From Agrypnia vestita (Eukaryota; Arthropoda; Insecta; Trichoptera; Phryganeidae), in NCBI GenBank assembly GCA_016648135.1, contig JADDOH010001555.1, positions 1 through 64,000 of the forward strand: 64,000 nt of DNA, in the 5' to 3' direction. The notes below the pieces were generated by a model, which was not told the DNA's origin, made no database searches, and was given only the letters and a program-made list of their open reading frames with translations. This document shows, in pieces, positions 10,363 through 23,454 of the stretch (position 1 is its first letter; each line of letters begins with the position of its first letter). Made by a program: the position numbers and the translations under genes.

Positions 10363-11639
10363 ATGAAAGTATGTTCTATGAATATAGTTACCGGATTTTA
10401 TCCCCAGAGGGATGATTAATTAATTAAATTAAATTAAAATCAATGCACCAGCAAGAGCCGCAGAAACAGATGAAGAATATACCGTTCGAAAATTTGTTTT
10501 AAACTTTAAAACAACGTGTTTAATATTTGGATTGCATGAGCTTTATTAAAAAATCAGTTACGAATGTACGCAAAGAACGCGTAAATAAGTATATATAATT
10601 CATGGGAAATATTTTGCAAAGCCTCTAATCGAAACAATGTTTCCATTTAATTTAGGCTAGGATGGATGCGGTATCCAGGGGGTTAGTGTGGTCTATGTTT
10701 TCCGACGAGTCCTGAAGAATACGTATGCAAAATTTGAGTCAGATCTGTCAAACGATAGAGATTTGCATGGAAAACATATAAAGGGAAGGGGGGGGGGTGA
10801 AGTGGGAGGATGGAAATGTAGGTACGAATATATGCTTTTACTTCTGGAAAATTCTAATGGGCTGATTTTAAACTGATTTCTGACAAAAGTTGAAAATAGA
10901 TCGGTATTCAAACAATTTTATTTTATCACACTTAATATAGAATCTAAAAGCGCTATTCGAATGACCGTGAAGTCCAAAAAACATACAAAAGAGGCGTCTA
11001 CGCGCTTTCAAACAAATCTAAACAAATGGAAGAAAAACAAAATTCGTTTCTACACCTGTCGCCATTTTTCTTTTCGGTCACGTGACACGATGTGACGTCA
11101 CATCTCAATATCGCCGCGGCTGGAAAAGCTTTCAGATGGCAGTGCAGATTCCACATTTTATTTCTATAATTATATAGAGATTTAAGTGGACCCGCCCGGG
11201 TTTTCGTTAATGACGGGATTTCTAAAATACTTACGGAATAGTGGTCCAGGCAGAATATAAAGCTGACAGTATCGTTAAATTTTTTATTGACCATTCCTAA
11301 GGTTTTTATAAATATTTATGAATGATTTACTGGGAGAGCACTTTAACCATAAACCGATTTGAAAAGTCAAAATTTAAACGACATCATGAGAAATAAAATA
11401 TATTATTATTATAAATTGTTAAAAATACGACATTAATACACTTAACCTCGTAACGCCTACGCAAACTATTTCTATTTACACATTAAAAATGTTTTATAAA
11501 TATAAAAAAATGTATATAATTATTTTAACGGCCTTATGGTACTCGATAATAATAACTAGCTTTCCCGGATAGACATCCTTCCAGTATCTTGGTTCTATTA
11601 TTAGTGTGAACCAGAAATCAAAATACATATAGCTATGAG
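10363..11639. other. Spacer, no gene seen
   Basis: AT-rich. A GC-richer patch around 11040-11230 includes CACGTGACACGATGTGACGTCAC-like sequence, with CACGTG and TGACGTCA words that could bind bZIP/bHLH factors. No open frame of interest. Confidence 0.35.
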
Positions 11640-12480
11640 AGAAGAAATGAGAGATTGGCCTGGCATGAGAATCCAAGGACTAAAAATTGACATGATTAGA
11701 TATTCCGACCATATTGCACTGCTTGCGGAGTCGGAAAAAGAATGGAACGAGGCCCTGAGAAAGATGGAAAATGTTTAGGCTAAATGTTTGGGTTAACTAA
11801 CTACAACATGAAAATAAACAAAGTGCATGGTTGTTGGAAGAGAAGAGGTGTCTACAAATGTTGTTTTGAGTGGTCACTATCAAATAAGTTAAATAATTCA
11901 CATATTTGGGCAGTACAATTTCCCAAGATGGCCGCTCAAAGGCAGACATTATAAGCAGAATCCAACAAGCAAGAGTCGCCTTCAACAAAAAATCTAATAT
12001 CTTTGAATATCCTTACATTGATATAAAGGTTAGGAAGAACTTGGTTAAACTCTTGTCTGGAGTGTGTTGTTATATGGCAGCAAAAAATGGATTATTATAG
12101 GTCAAAGCATGTCCGGGAGACTATCGGCCTTCGAGATGTGGTGTTACAAATTCATGGCGAGGATCCATTGATCAAAGCATATCCGAGACGACGAGATGTT
12201 GAGCAGGTTTGGCGAAAAGAGGCGGTTTCTGAACAGAATCACCCAACAATGAGAGAATTGAATAGGCCATAACACAAGGCACCCAAGCCTGCTTTTTACC
12301 ATCGTCAAGGGCAATATTGAAGGCAATAATCGTAAGGCCGCCCGAGATCAAGCTACTTTAGACTAGGTTAGGACTACTACTAAACTAGGTTATCGGAGAT
12401 GTGCGCTATAGCACCTACCAAGAAATGAAGAGGCAGATAGGTGACAGAGAGGAATGGAGAGATCGAGTGCTTGGTATAGA
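11640..12480 (+). pseudogene. LINE reverse transcriptase relic (RTE/CR1-type)
   Basis: The plus strand encodes, with many stops and frame changes, a recognisable series of non-LTR retrotransposon segments. GMRIQGLKIDMIRYSDHIAL then LAESEKEW is the RT active-site region, with the usual YADD changed to YSDH. GSTISQDGRSKADIISRI then QQARVAF follows, then VWSVLLYGSKKW, AFEMWCYKFM, IGHNTRH and YQEMKRQIGDREEWR near 12420-12460. The order matches the RT core through to the C terminus. The changed catalytic motif and stops show a dead copy. Confidence 0.8.
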
Positions 12481-12489
12481 CCAATCCTA

Positions 12490-12800
12490 TAATTTGGACC
12501 CAAGAAAAATAGCTATGGCTATAAAGTTTTATGTCCAGCCTTGAAAATATATGGAAAGACCGCGGGATATCCAAAATAACCAAAGCCAGGCTTGTAAGGT
12601 TTTTAGTACACACGATATTCCTTTATGGTGGAATTGTAAAATTTAAAATCAAAAAGGAAACGGAGGATCGATGCCTTTAAAATGTGGTATTGGAGATAGC
12701 GAGAAGCACAAATGTCTCCATACTACAATAACTAAAAATCAAGGAGAGTCTCTCAACAGAGGAGTAATTATTGATTCTGTTTCTCAATGTTTCTTTTCTT
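12490..12800 (+). pseudogene. Second LINE relic, adjacent
   Basis: Immediately after the first relic another begins. NIWKDRGISKITKARLVRFL then VHTIFLYGG is the post-RT segment, followed by TNVSIL and KIKESLSTEE in shifted frames. These match the K.R.ISK.TK.RLV...VF...YG and RTNVSIL..L.I..RLST motifs of the same broad LINE group. Because this segment repeats domains already passed in the upstream relic, it is a separate insertion. Broken by stops and frameshifts. Confidence 0.7.
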
Positions 12801-13094
12801 TCACTTTCAATGCCATTTTATTCTCCCCAATAATTACACTCTTTTGCTTTTTTTTAGTATTATTCATATATATATGTTCAACGTATTGAATGAAAAACCT
12901 AGTTCAGTTCATTCTAAATTAGTACTATTAACACCATTCCCGTTTCATTAAAAAATATTCAATAATATTGTATCGAATACCATAATTTCAACTAACTAAC
13001 TAACTAACCATCATGCATCTCCGCAGGAGTAGGCAAGGATGGAGCCCCAATATCTAAAGTCCTTGTTTGCCTCATCCACATTCACGCACCTTCG

Positions 13095-13310
13095 CATGGA
13101 AGCTCGATGGTTGTTGAATCTCCTAAGAGGATCGTCTTCCAAGATCGAAGGAGCTTAGGAAGGCCAAAACAAATATGAGGTGGTGTTCTCAAATACATAT
13201 ATCCCTTGGAGATCCAGAACTGGAGAGAGCTGGTACAAGAACTATATGAATAGAAGAAGACCCTTGAGGAGGCCAAGACCCACCGGGGGTTGTAAAGCCA
13301 ACAGTTCCAG
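13095..13310 (+). pseudogene. Third LINE relic, C-terminal end
   Basis: The frame GRPKQIWGGVLK, then LEIQNWRELVQELYE, a stop, and KTLEEAKTHRGL followed by a stop resembles the last residues of RTE/CR1-like LINE proteins (RPK..W...., then W...V.EAK.H.GL). Only the last 70 or so codons remain, with one internal stop. Confidence 0.6.
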
Positions 13311-15100
13311 GTTTCATGTGACTGATAAATACTTTTTATTAAAAAATTCAATAAAAAAACATAACATTAAGCTTACCTCGTTCATTTCCGCTTGCGCTCA
13401 GTGCATAAGAAACTATTTTAATTAGCGAAAACAACATTATCGTTGTTTTCTGAATAAAGCTACACCTCGTACATTTTTTTGGCAGCGAGTCAAATACACG
13501 CGGCGTTCGCTCCTACAGCTGATGCTATCTGCCGTGTTACACGTCATAAATCATAAACAGTAGATGCTATCTACTCTCGTCTCGTGTTCTCCTGGGAAAC
13601 ATCTCTTTGTACGAAAAGAATACGCAGTATTCTTCAAAATTCCCTTCAAGTTAATATAAAATATATTAATAAAAATTTATGCCGCACGCGTGATTGCTAA
13701 TTGCTGCAACAAATCTTGGGATGATCAGCTTCATATTTAAGGACACAGAAAATAAAAAAGTAAGGTAAAATGAAAATGAAAATGTGTACGTAGAATATAC
13801 CAGGGTCAATTGCTATATCAGGGGGAAAAATTCCAATGCAAATAACTAGGTACGTAGGTTCATTATATGGCATCAGAAGACGCGTACGCGTGTACGAACT
13901 TCTCTTCAGAAGCTCATAGGACTTGGCATGACAGTTGCATTTGTAAAAAGATTTTTTTTGATTAGACTAACAGTTAGATATTATCATTTATATGGTCTAT
14001 TTTTTTCATGTTATTAATCCACTTATTTATTACCTTCGAATATTTGTGTTTATTTAATGATGGGTTTTGAAATGGTTGTGAGTGGGTAACAATCGCCTAT
14101 TAATAAGTTAGGAGTTATTATAATCGTTAGGAGGCAGTTGATCACATTGTAAGAGTACGTGTAAAAATATATCTCAACAAATTAAAATACGTTTGCTGTC
14201 ATTTTATAATAACAAAAGTGAGTGTTTATACTAACACATCAATTAATAAATATTGTTAGAATTTTATGAGGTTAGATAAATGTTGTATTTTATTTAATGT
14301 AGCGGAAATTATAAACAACAGTTTTTAAAAACTATTAAGAATAAATTTTCTTTGCGGAAATGGCAAAAATACGACAATTTTGTGATTAAATTCTATTTTT
14401 TTATCAATTTCCTTCTGCTACGTAGGGGTCAGTTATAACATTTCCTTCGATTTGTTTATAAGCTCCTTGTTTTATTCCAATTATAATCAGAGAATAGACA
14501 ATCGTCTACCACTGAGAAAATTAGTTTCCTCTCTATCTCTGTAGATTGACCCCAGTCTACCCTACTCTTAATCCAATATTAGTTATAATCATCAATTGGC
14601 ATGGCAGTTACGTTGTAGAACAACGTGGTTATTTTACCTTTTAGCATACTATTACTACGCTTCACTTGTCTATCAACGAGAAATCTCGTAATGAGTATTT
14701 GACCCACTTCCTGACTGTTTTAAAAACGATGAGCATACTCTAAATTTTCTTTGCCTTTCACTTAAAATAAACAATCAAAAAACGCAGACCCTTAACATTT
14801 ATAGACATGAACTAACTTAATTAAATTTGGTTCACAGTCTGGATCCACGGCTGGTTCCAATACTTTGTTACCAAACATGGGCGCATATGTCAATTTACTA
14901 ATATCTACCCATGTACCTAAAGGTTATATAAATATCAGTGAAGTCTCATTTGAAAGATATAACAATAAAGATCAATTATGCGTTAAGTATTTCACCAAAA
15001 TTATAAAAAAGATAGCAAAAATTATTGTTAAAAAAATCTCCGAAAAAAATGTGTTTTAAGTTATAAAAAATATGAAATATAAAAGCAATAAAAAAATAAA
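13311..15100. other. AT-rich spacer, no gene seen
   Basis: No gene, RNA or bounded repeat was recognised. A 64-codon frame at 14865-15059 has strongly AT-driven composition and no motif, and is not called. Confidence 0.4.
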
Positions 15101-15240
15101 GGTCCTTGACGTAATTTGAAATAATAATAAGTGTAATAAAAGCAAACACCAAAAAAAATTACATATAGGGGGTCCTTGACGTAATTTGAAATAATAATAA
15201 GTGTAATAAAAGCAAACACCAAAAAAAATTACATATAGGG
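15101..15240. repeat. Exact 70-bp tandem duplication
   Basis: Two head-to-tail copies, 15101-15170 and 15171-15240, are identical. Each starts GGTCCTTGACGTAATTTGAA and ends TTACATATAGGG. Identity implies a very young duplication, or an assembly artefact. Confidence 0.95.
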
Positions 15241-17069
15241 GGTGTTTTGTCGATGAAATCGATCATTTTTTTTTTTCAATACTTTTTTAAAACATATTTT
15301 AAACTACACTGTATATTAAATAACATTCTGTCAGAGCATTGTAATATTTATAAATAAATGATAATTAAAACATTAATAAAAAACATTTTCTTTAACAAAG
15401 TACAGCTTATTGTAAGTGTCTGCATTCGCCTTGTTAATTATAAAGTGAATGTATTTTTATCTAAGTTCTTTTGTAATATTTCCTTAATCTATGTTTTCCT
15501 TAATTAGGTTTCTAAACCATACACACATATTAAAAAATATGTTCTCATCACTGGCTTCTTCAATTACGATATTATTTGATATAAATAGAGAAATCTGTTT
15601 ACTTGCAATCTCTTTGGAATTTCCTCATTTTTCCGTGTTTCATCACCAAATTTGGAATGTTTCCAGCATATTTATCTCACTAGTTAAACGTTCAATTCCA
15701 TAGTACTGTTCTTCATACGTAGATTTTGATGAAGTGCTTTATGATTTATCAGTTTTTTGCAGTTGACTAACCTTAAATTTTTGAATATGTAGAATGCTTC
15801 TGGGTTTTCACATTATGTATTACACATGCTAAGTTCAAAAGCAAAATACTAATAAACTCAGTTGACATTCGCTTGAACGTGTAATACACGTTCACCATAG
15901 ACAAAATAATATTACGCCGAAGATGGCCTAATTATCACGGTCAACGTGTACGACATACGGCGTTGACCTTGAAATCCACGTACTCATATTGCGATACTTT
16001 TTAATCTTCAATACCTTCAGCCCTCTTAATTTTGTTCTGAATCTTATTTATAATTTTCTCATGGTAAAAAGTGAAGTGCTGCATAGTTTCGCTATCTTCA
16101 AAATGTTCATAAAATATTTATGCTATTTACCTTTTTAAATATTCATGTTTTGGTTGTTAAACATTTGAAAAAAAACATTCGACTGTTAAAAAATAAAATA
16201 TACTCAGAACGGATGCATGCAGCACGGACAAAACAGTATACATAATTCTGTATAATTTTTGTCTAAAATTCTTAAACCATTATTAAGTTCAAAAGAATGA
16301 TCCATAACCAAAAGATGATTCGATGAGATTGATTTTTAGTACTAAATTATTATTCTTTTCCCACAAAGGTATTATTTTTTCATTTTTATTGCCTATAGGT
16401 ACTTAGATTTTTGATTTGTTAATATATATTGTATCCTGACGATGGGAGCGTATGCCAGGTACATTTTTACTAATTATATTACTAGTGTCACCATAAAATC
16501 ATTTTGCTCTTTTTGAAGAAGATATTATTATCTAACTCTTTGTGCTCCTGTAAGAGTGGCATCTAGAGACAAACGGACAGGTACAAATCTTAAGATCAAT
16601 GAAATATTAACATCAGAAATAGAATCACTTTACATTTTTTCACTTTAGTATCTTTAGCACCGGACCGCAGAACACCGCGTTCTAATTAATACAACGATTA
16701 TATTCCATGAAGATCAAACGACAGACGCCAGTCAAGAAAAATAAAAGTAAATTTTCTGAAAATAAACAGAAATATTTAAGCCGGTGATAAAAGAAAGCTT
16801 GAAATGTCACAGCGGGCGAACACTACATTTCACGAATCATTTAACAAGACACACCTTTCCTGTTCGCCGCTTTAAATACTTTTAAATGCTATAACGCGAA
16901 TGTCGGAAAAATAGCCAAGACAGTGGCACTTTTCTCGACAAGACACGAAGAGTCAGAAGAAAATTTCAAATGTTAAATTGATGAACAAGGAAAAAATTAC
17001 GTGAAATATTAATTTTTGGCCGACTAAATTATAAAATTTTTAAACCTGCTGAAATTATGCTGTTTAATG
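15241..17069. other. AT-rich spacer, no gene seen
   Basis: Nothing recognisable apart from a short inverted match of CGTGTAATACACG near 15878 and scattered A/T runs. Confidence 0.4.
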
Positions 17070-17490
17070 AAGTACTTCTTCCTCTTCTTCTGCTTCTACA
17101 GCCTTCATCTTTCCACTGCTGGATACAGACCTCTTCGATACCCTTTCATCCTTCCTTGTTATTTGCTAATTGTAACCATTTCTTTCCCCCACAGCGGCTA
17201 TATCGTCGACCTATCTGTTTTAAGGCCTTCCGATGCCTCTATTATTTTTCCAAGGTCTCTATTTCAAAACTCTGGGAGGCCAGCTTGTAGCATTCTGCCC
17301 TTCCCATTGCCATTTTAGCTTCGCTACACGATCCATGATACCTACTACTCTAGTTCTGTACCTAATTTCGTAATCTCTTAGGCTTATTCCAAGCATGGAT
17401 CTCTCCATGGATCGTTGCGTGCATTTGAGCTTTTCTACACTTTTATTTGTAAGGGCTGTAGTCTCCACTCCATACGTCATCACTGGCAGT
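17070..17490 (-). pseudogene. LINE C-terminal relic
   Basis: The minus-strand ORF at 17259-17483 reads MMTYGVETTALTNKSVEKLK, then QRSMERSMLGISLRDYEIRY and RVAKLKWQWEG. It matches the YG.ETW.LT......L...QRAMER.MLG.SL.D..RN and I..LKWQWAGH motifs of a common arthropod LINE group. Past a frameshift the protein continues with LWGKEM and IEE.....W....C toward 17070, the usual end of the ORF. A related copy lies at 33795-34240. 5'-truncated and not functional. Confidence 0.8.
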
Positions 17491-19630
17491 ATGCATGATT
17501 CAAAGGCTTTTCTTTTTAGGCAAATTGGGATCTCTTTATTCTCGAAGATATGTTTGAGTTTGCTAAAAGCGTAATGAAGTACGAATTTTTCTAATAGTTT
17601 AAAAGCAGATTAAGGCTTAATGTTTGATCCGAGAAAAACAACCGTATTTTATAAAATACCGTCATTTTCACACCGGTAAATTTAGTTGTGTCAATGAAGT
17701 AAGCAAGTAAGGTACCTACTTAAAATTAAGGCGACAAAATGACAATTAAAATATTTCAGTTTGGAGAGCATCGGTATTATAAAGGTGGATCTAACTGTCA
17801 GTGGCAGCTCTACTGTTTTGAAAGAAAATGTATGGTTTGTTTTTCAGTGACATGTTTATTGAAATTGGTTTCAAGCCATTAATTAAACAATTTTAAGTTT
17901 TGGATTAAAACACAGTCGGCCTACCGTGCGAATATGCTTAATCAACTAGTAAATTATCAGTGTCCATCTGCATGCGGAATATTTAAAGTGAGCGAATCAG
18001 TGCTTTACAAATAGCAGAAAAAAATGTTCCAGACAAGTGGAAGATTCTCGAGAGACGACAAGTGAGAATAACAGAATAGTGCTCCAGTTAAGTTTGTGAC
18101 AAGTGACATTTCGTTTCCTACCGTTACGATCCAATGAGAGAATATTTTAATGTATATATATGATTAAAATGTATATATAAGATGTATGTTAAATGTTATA
18201 CATAGACTTTTCAGGTCTCAAAGTTAAAATAAAACATATTTTTAATTATAATATTGCACCACGTATTAAGTAAGTATTTGTCAATTCTTTCAATGATATA
18301 GATTGGTATTTTTACTGACGCTAACCAGGTATATTTACTGTACGTATATTTCCTTTCACCGTTCTCGAGACAGAACATGGAGAAGTGCTGTAGACGAATA
18401 TATGTTTTCCCGATATAACTGACTGTCAGATCCCCTCCACTGGTAACGGTTTCTATTTTTAATTCAGAAACAACGGATTACATGGCTCATAACACCTGTC
18501 ATTGTTAAATGGGAGCGCCGACTGCATTCGCCGTCTCTGTTTGACGCCCCTGCCTTTGTACTGCGTGGGTTCATTTTTTTCTCTCTCTGTGAGAATCAGG
18601 GCTGTCATCAATGAAATATATATAAAAAAAATATTTTTAAATGATGAGTTGTTTATAAATGATAAATACTCACTATATTATTATTTTTTTTATTTTCTCG
18701 TTTCAATTTGATTATTTTTATAAAATATTACTTTATGAAGTGTAGACTGCAAATCAATTTTATAGTAAAGATTACCCTTCACATAAAATTAAGGATATTA
18801 AAAAACATAATAAGGTATACAGAGGATACTGATATATTTATGAAAAATACATGAGAACCAATGTGTTGTTTCACTTTACTTTTTATATAACCTCCTTATT
18901 TCATGAGATATTCTACTATATTCTCATTATAACGACTCGGCTCTCGATTGGTAAGAACAAAAATATAAAGGCATAAGCACAAAGTTTCTATTCGATTTAT
19001 TTGATAACATCGATGATTCAATTATAATAGCGGTAAATACTTGATTGTTATGGTTTGTTAATTAAATCTTTAATAAGCTTGTTAAATAATGATAGCAAAC
19101 ATAACACATGTTCCCGTTTATTCACCATAAAACCTGTTTGTGGTCGATACACGTATCGTTCGACTCGACCAATTGGTTTGAATAATTATTTTACTATTTC
19201 TTGTACTTCGTTTTTATTTATTTTATTAAAATTATTGAAAACCCTATCCCCTATAATTCTATATCTTGTCAAACCTCAAAATCTTAACGTTAAACTTACA
19301 TTTCTTCACTCCTGAAAATTATTCTGCTTCAACACTCGTACGTGTTGTAAGTGAATGTAAAATTTTAATCCAAAATGTTCGCAACAATTTCATTCGTTTT
19401 CGCATTTTTGATACATAATAAGCTTTGATTTACTGATTAGATCGGATACAATTGTGAGTAGGTATTTTTAAAATTGGTAGCCGAAAATGAAGATTTTGTA
19501 TTTATTAAAAAAAAAATTGAGTACAATTAGTACTATGATGATTGTGTGAAAATCACTTGTGATAGATAATAATAGTTCACTGTAAAGGAAAAAAGATATG
19601 AAATTTTTAATAAACAAGGTGTTACATAAC
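17491..19630. other. AT-rich spacer, no gene seen
   Basis: 17659-17676 (CCGTCATTTTCACACCGG) may be a decayed end of the Helitron-like family. Otherwise no feature is recognised; the open frames at 18502 and 19055 are AT-driven and without motifs. Confidence 0.35.
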
Positions 19631-19689
19631 TAGAAGAAAATACTGTGGAAGAATCTTTTACATTCAATTTTGAATAGAAAATATTCTCT

Positions 19690-19830
19690 ACACTTTGGGT
19701 GAAATATCAACAGTTACGGAGATAAGTGACAACAAAATTTGCATTTTTTTTTCAATATTTTTACCTATTTTCAGCAAAACATTAGACTATTGCTACAGTA
19801 ACATGGATTAGATTTTTCGTATTAATTAAA
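19690..19830 (+). repeat. Fragment of the fold-back repeat family
   Basis: Words such as GCATTTTTTTTTCAATATTT, AGCAAAACATTAGACTATT and TACAGTAACATGGATTAGA match one arm of the palindromic element described at 30759 and 36492, with heavy divergence. Confidence 0.5.
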
Positions 19831-21144
19831 AAATAATATTTATTATTTTAATTTATTCAAGTAATAAAGTTTTCAAGTATTTTTGTCAACAAAAATTTAG
19901 TATTTTTTAAAAACAGTGCTTTTTAAAGCATAAATTTTAAGTAAACAAACTGAAAGAATTTGCAATAATTCTAATAAATTTAAGACTATCATTTATTATG
20001 TAATATTTTTGAAAATAAGACATCTCACAAGTCCTTGGAGTCACAAAAGGCCTATCTAGAGAAATTTTCTTAATTTTTAAAACAACGTAGGTTTGGTAGT
20101 TTATTGATCGATTAAAGATATTCGTGTTTAAAATATATGAAACCTGGTGAATAAATTTTAATATGTTATCTCTCCATTAAAAAATGTGATACAAAACGCA
20201 AGAGAAGATATGAAAAAAAAATTGTGTATTTGGCTCCCTTTGCCAGCCTTAAAGACGCATCAATTTTTAGCGTTGGAAGTGACCATATTTTTAATTACGG
20301 GCGGGTCTTAAGGTAGGTGGCGTCATAATTTGCAGTCAATTTTATTAACATTTTGTATTTTTCGATTAACATATTGCATATCTATGTATCTTTCTAAGTG
20401 ATTCCCGTAATTTGTTTCGATTTTCCATTTTTGTCGGTCTCCACTCTGGTTCGCAAATTAGTATTAAACCTTGTTTCTCGTAACTCAGATATGACGGGAT
20501 GAACTTTATAAAACCGCTATGTTTATGTCATCGCGGAGTCGTGTGACATCCTGAACATGAATCCTCAACACGGGAACCAAATTGCCGGCTTAACTTCCAC
20601 TTCGGACCGGAAAATAGTCGCAAAAGAGTTTCCGATTCTGCGAATCCATCAAGCGCCGGCTCGCTGTGCGGTAGAGGTAATAAAGCGATGCAGCGCTTCA
20701 GGAAGCCAAGGCCCGTCGGACAGGAATCATATTTTACCACACCGCGAGGTGACAATCTACATTAATCTCGGTACACTTTACGAGCCCTGCCTAAGAAACG
20801 CACCAAGTTTTAAAAATCTTATTTCAGATTATGGCGCTTTGAAATTATTATTTTTTAATTATTTTTTTTTAAATTTTATTTATTTAATATATAGTACAAA
20901 TACAGTTCTTATATATTTACATATTAGATTAACATTTTTTTTAATACTTTATAGTCAAGTAGGACCTCATCAGTGAAGAGAAGCTCTTGAGTCTGATGAG
21001 GGAGCCACAGTTCTTATTATAATATAGGTAGTTCTTATTATAATATAGGTAGCATATACAAGTTATTTATTAATACGGTAAAAAAGATAAGTTGATACTG
21101 AAAGTGTTGGAGTTTTTTTGAAAAAAGCTAAAGGTTTAAATGAT
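19831..21144. other. Spacer with a GC-richer block at 20520-20780
   Basis: The block 20520-20780 is markedly richer in GC than its surroundings and is open on both strands (20557-20976 plus, 20528-20755 minus). Neither reading gives a recognisable protein, and mirrored open frames in GC-richer DNA are expected by chance. A conserved non-coding element or an unrecognised exon are both possible. Confidence 0.35.
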
Positions 21145-21498
21145 TTATGAATTTAAGTTTGATTTTACGAAAATTTTAATTTTTTTGATTTTCTCTGATG
21201 GATTACTGATGCATCGTATCTCGATAGGTAAGTTATTATAGTAATTAATGGCTTTATAAATAAAGTGATGCTGCATTTGGGTTGTTTTACATTTAGGCAT
21301 TATAAATTGGTTTCCATTTCTCATAATTTTGAAATATTCTTGGTTTTCTGTAAGGTTCTTTTCTTTACATATTTTTAATATGGAAACTTGCTTGAAAATA
21401 TCATCTACGTTTGGTACAGGAAACAATTTAAATAGATATTTTTTTGAAAATGTAGATTTTTTTTCAAATTCTCTAGAGTTACACATAATAGAACTCAA
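21145..21498 (-). pseudogene. LINE C-terminal relic
   Basis: The 117-codon minus-strand frame contains GNQFIMPKCKTTQMQHHFIY then KAINYYNNLPIEIR and FVKSNLNS. This is the P...T...Q.....A...WN.LP..I......F...LK pattern found at the very end of CR1/Jockey/RTE-type reverse transcriptase ORFs. The copy is open but lacks everything upstream, so it is a 5'-truncated insertion rather than a gene. Confidence 0.7.
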
Positions 21499-21584
21499 AA
21501 GGAAAAATGCATTTTCAACTAAAAACTTTGTGATTTTCTTATTATTCTGCGAAATTTGAACTATTCATATGGATCTTTTGATTT

Positions 21585-21775
21585 CTATTTTCTGAGGTAT
21601 AATGCCGTATTTGTACGACGTTTCTGGCCGACGATGCGGATACTGCAAGTCGATACCCAACCACAACATCAACATACAACAATACATCAGCCCTGATGAT
21701 GGAACCTGCAATGGGATCCGAAACTTGGACCAGGAAGGTCTTGAAAACATGGCATAATAGCTCAGAAAATACAAA
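21585..21775. repeat. Palindromic repeat with hammerhead-like core (Penelope-type)
   Basis: The left arm (21585-21650, TTTTCTGAGGTATAATGCCG) and right arm (21690-21775) are inverted relatives. On the plus strand the right arm holds CTGATGA at 21693-21699, a potential stem (GGAACC with GGATCC), and GAAAC at 21720-21724. CTGATGA, stem, GAAA is the core order of a hammerhead ribozyme, and Penelope-like elements are known to carry such motifs in their terminal repeats. An extra T after CTGATGA departs from the textbook core. Three related cores lie at 36300, 36422 and 56528. Confidence 0.55.
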
Positions 21776-22209
21776 TCAGAAGATTCTGAACGACCGTGAA
21801 AACCTAAGAACATTATTTTTTTTATAGAATTTGTAAACGTTTGCATCAATGTATACGATTTATTAAGCGATATTTCGCTTAGCGGCCAACTTTTCCGGAA
21901 TGCATGTACGCCTTTAAACGAGGTATTGGGGTACACTATGCTTTAGTAAATTGCAGGAAATAATAAAATTAAAAAAAAACAATATTTCTTAATTTAAAAT
22001 AAACTTAGAAAATGTGTTATTCTAGATATGTTAAAAAGAGATGAATAGGTACTGGCTTATTTTATTTTATTCTATTAACTTAGTTTAGCACAAGCACAGG
22101 CATGACATTCCCACACGTTTTGTGCATGATGTTGTAACATAATTTAAACAATATCATATTATGTTACATTATTATATTACAAAAGGTATAATCATACAAG
22201 AAATTTGTT

Positions 22210-22385
22210 TTATCTGTTGCAAAAACGTTTTGCAAAAAAAAGACAGAAATATTGCAAAAATGCAAAATTCGATGTCGCATATCTCCTTAACTATTGATGG
22301 TCATAGTTCCTTAAGTATTTTAGACTTTTGATGAAGGCAGGAATATACCTATAAAGTATTGTGAACTAGCTCTATTACACTCTGT
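22210..22385 (-). repeat. Fold-back repeat arm
   Basis: This matches the right arm of the fold-back element at 36492-38362: GCAAAATTCGATGTCGCATA, then TATAAAGTATTGTGAACTAG at the outer end. A single arm with no partner is present here. Confidence 0.6.
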
Positions 22386-22397
22386 ATATGTACCTAC

Positions 22398-22585
22398 AAC
22401 TTTAAAAAATTTGATAACCTGTGGATAATATTACGGTGGAATTGGTGAACGTTGCATTGTGTAAAGTGATCACTAAAGCCTGCTTATACAGGTCATAAGC
22501 CCTGGGCCAATAAAAACTTCCATCCACTTTTTTATGTAAATAGCTTCGTCTTTCTGAGATTTTTATAATTTATCTTAATTAAAAG
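22398..22585 (+). repeat. Dispersed repeat R1 copy
   Basis: Contains TGGAATTGGTGAACGTTGCA, AAGTGATCACTAAAGCC and ATAAGCCCTGGGCCA in the same order as the other R1 copies. Confidence 0.75.
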
Positions 22586-23174
22586 TAATACTTGTGCCTA
22601 GATATTCTGGTGGATTTTTGCATTGCATTACTATTATATTATTTATTCTGAGAGACGAATAAAATTTGCTGCATGTCATAAGAAAGAGATCACTATTAAT
22701 TTTTTAGACTATTTATAAAAACATCATATTTTTTTATAACTGGAATAGAATAGTATAAAGATAGCAGATATTTATGCTAAAAAATAATTAAGAAAAATTA
22801 GTTATCTGTAGAGTATATTATTTTAGAATTGTGTTGTTTTAATAAAGTAGTTAACTAATTATGTATGAAGACTAACAATAAAGTCTGTTCGGGAGAGGAA
22901 ATCGACCGAGAGGTAATCTGAGGAGAAATAATATGGCAAATGGTCCAGCATATTCCTCGCTCCATATAAATCACCTGGAACGGTTTAATTTGAAAAGCTT
23001 AAGAAAAACGATTTCACAAAGATCTCAAATTACGCGAAATGGAACATTTTCTTCGAGGTGAATGAACTAAAATGCAAATAGAAAACAGAATAAAATATAT
23101 TATTTTGAGACAACGTTAATGAGACTATAAAGATTATTAGAATTTAGAATAATTTCATCATCATCATTATTTTC
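22586..23174. other. AT-rich spacer, no gene seen
   Basis: Nothing recognisable. Confidence 0.4.
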
Positions 23175-23390
23175 ATACCCTTATGGAAGAAACGTCGAAG
23201 GCCCATACTCTCCAAGACAAGACTTCACACAAACTACATTCAAACCATCGTTGCTGGTTTTCCCAGCTTATTCCTGGGGCGATCCACCAGCTATCCTCTA
23301 TCTGGAACTGTCTATAAGATAAATCTTAGTAGTCTATCCTCTGGCATACGGAAGACGTGTCCATGCCACCTTAATTGAGAGCTTTCAGTT
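23175..23390 (-). pseudogene. LINE C-terminal relic
   Basis: The minus-strand reading gives SQLRWHGHVFRMPEDRLLR, then VDRPRNKLGKPATMV. LRW.GHV.RMPEDRLPK followed by RP is a standard C-terminal segment of arthropod non-LTR ORFs. Several stops interrupt it. Confidence 0.65.
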
Positions 23391-23454
23391 TTTTTTATTT
23401 TTTGTTTTATTTATTTCTTAAGTTACTTAATTTTACACTCCTGTATTTACTTTC

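Noticed and set aside
10998..11294. 98-codon minus-strand ORF
   Set aside because: Amino acid order shows no domain. The region is better described as a GC-richer patch with CACGTG/TGACGTCA words.
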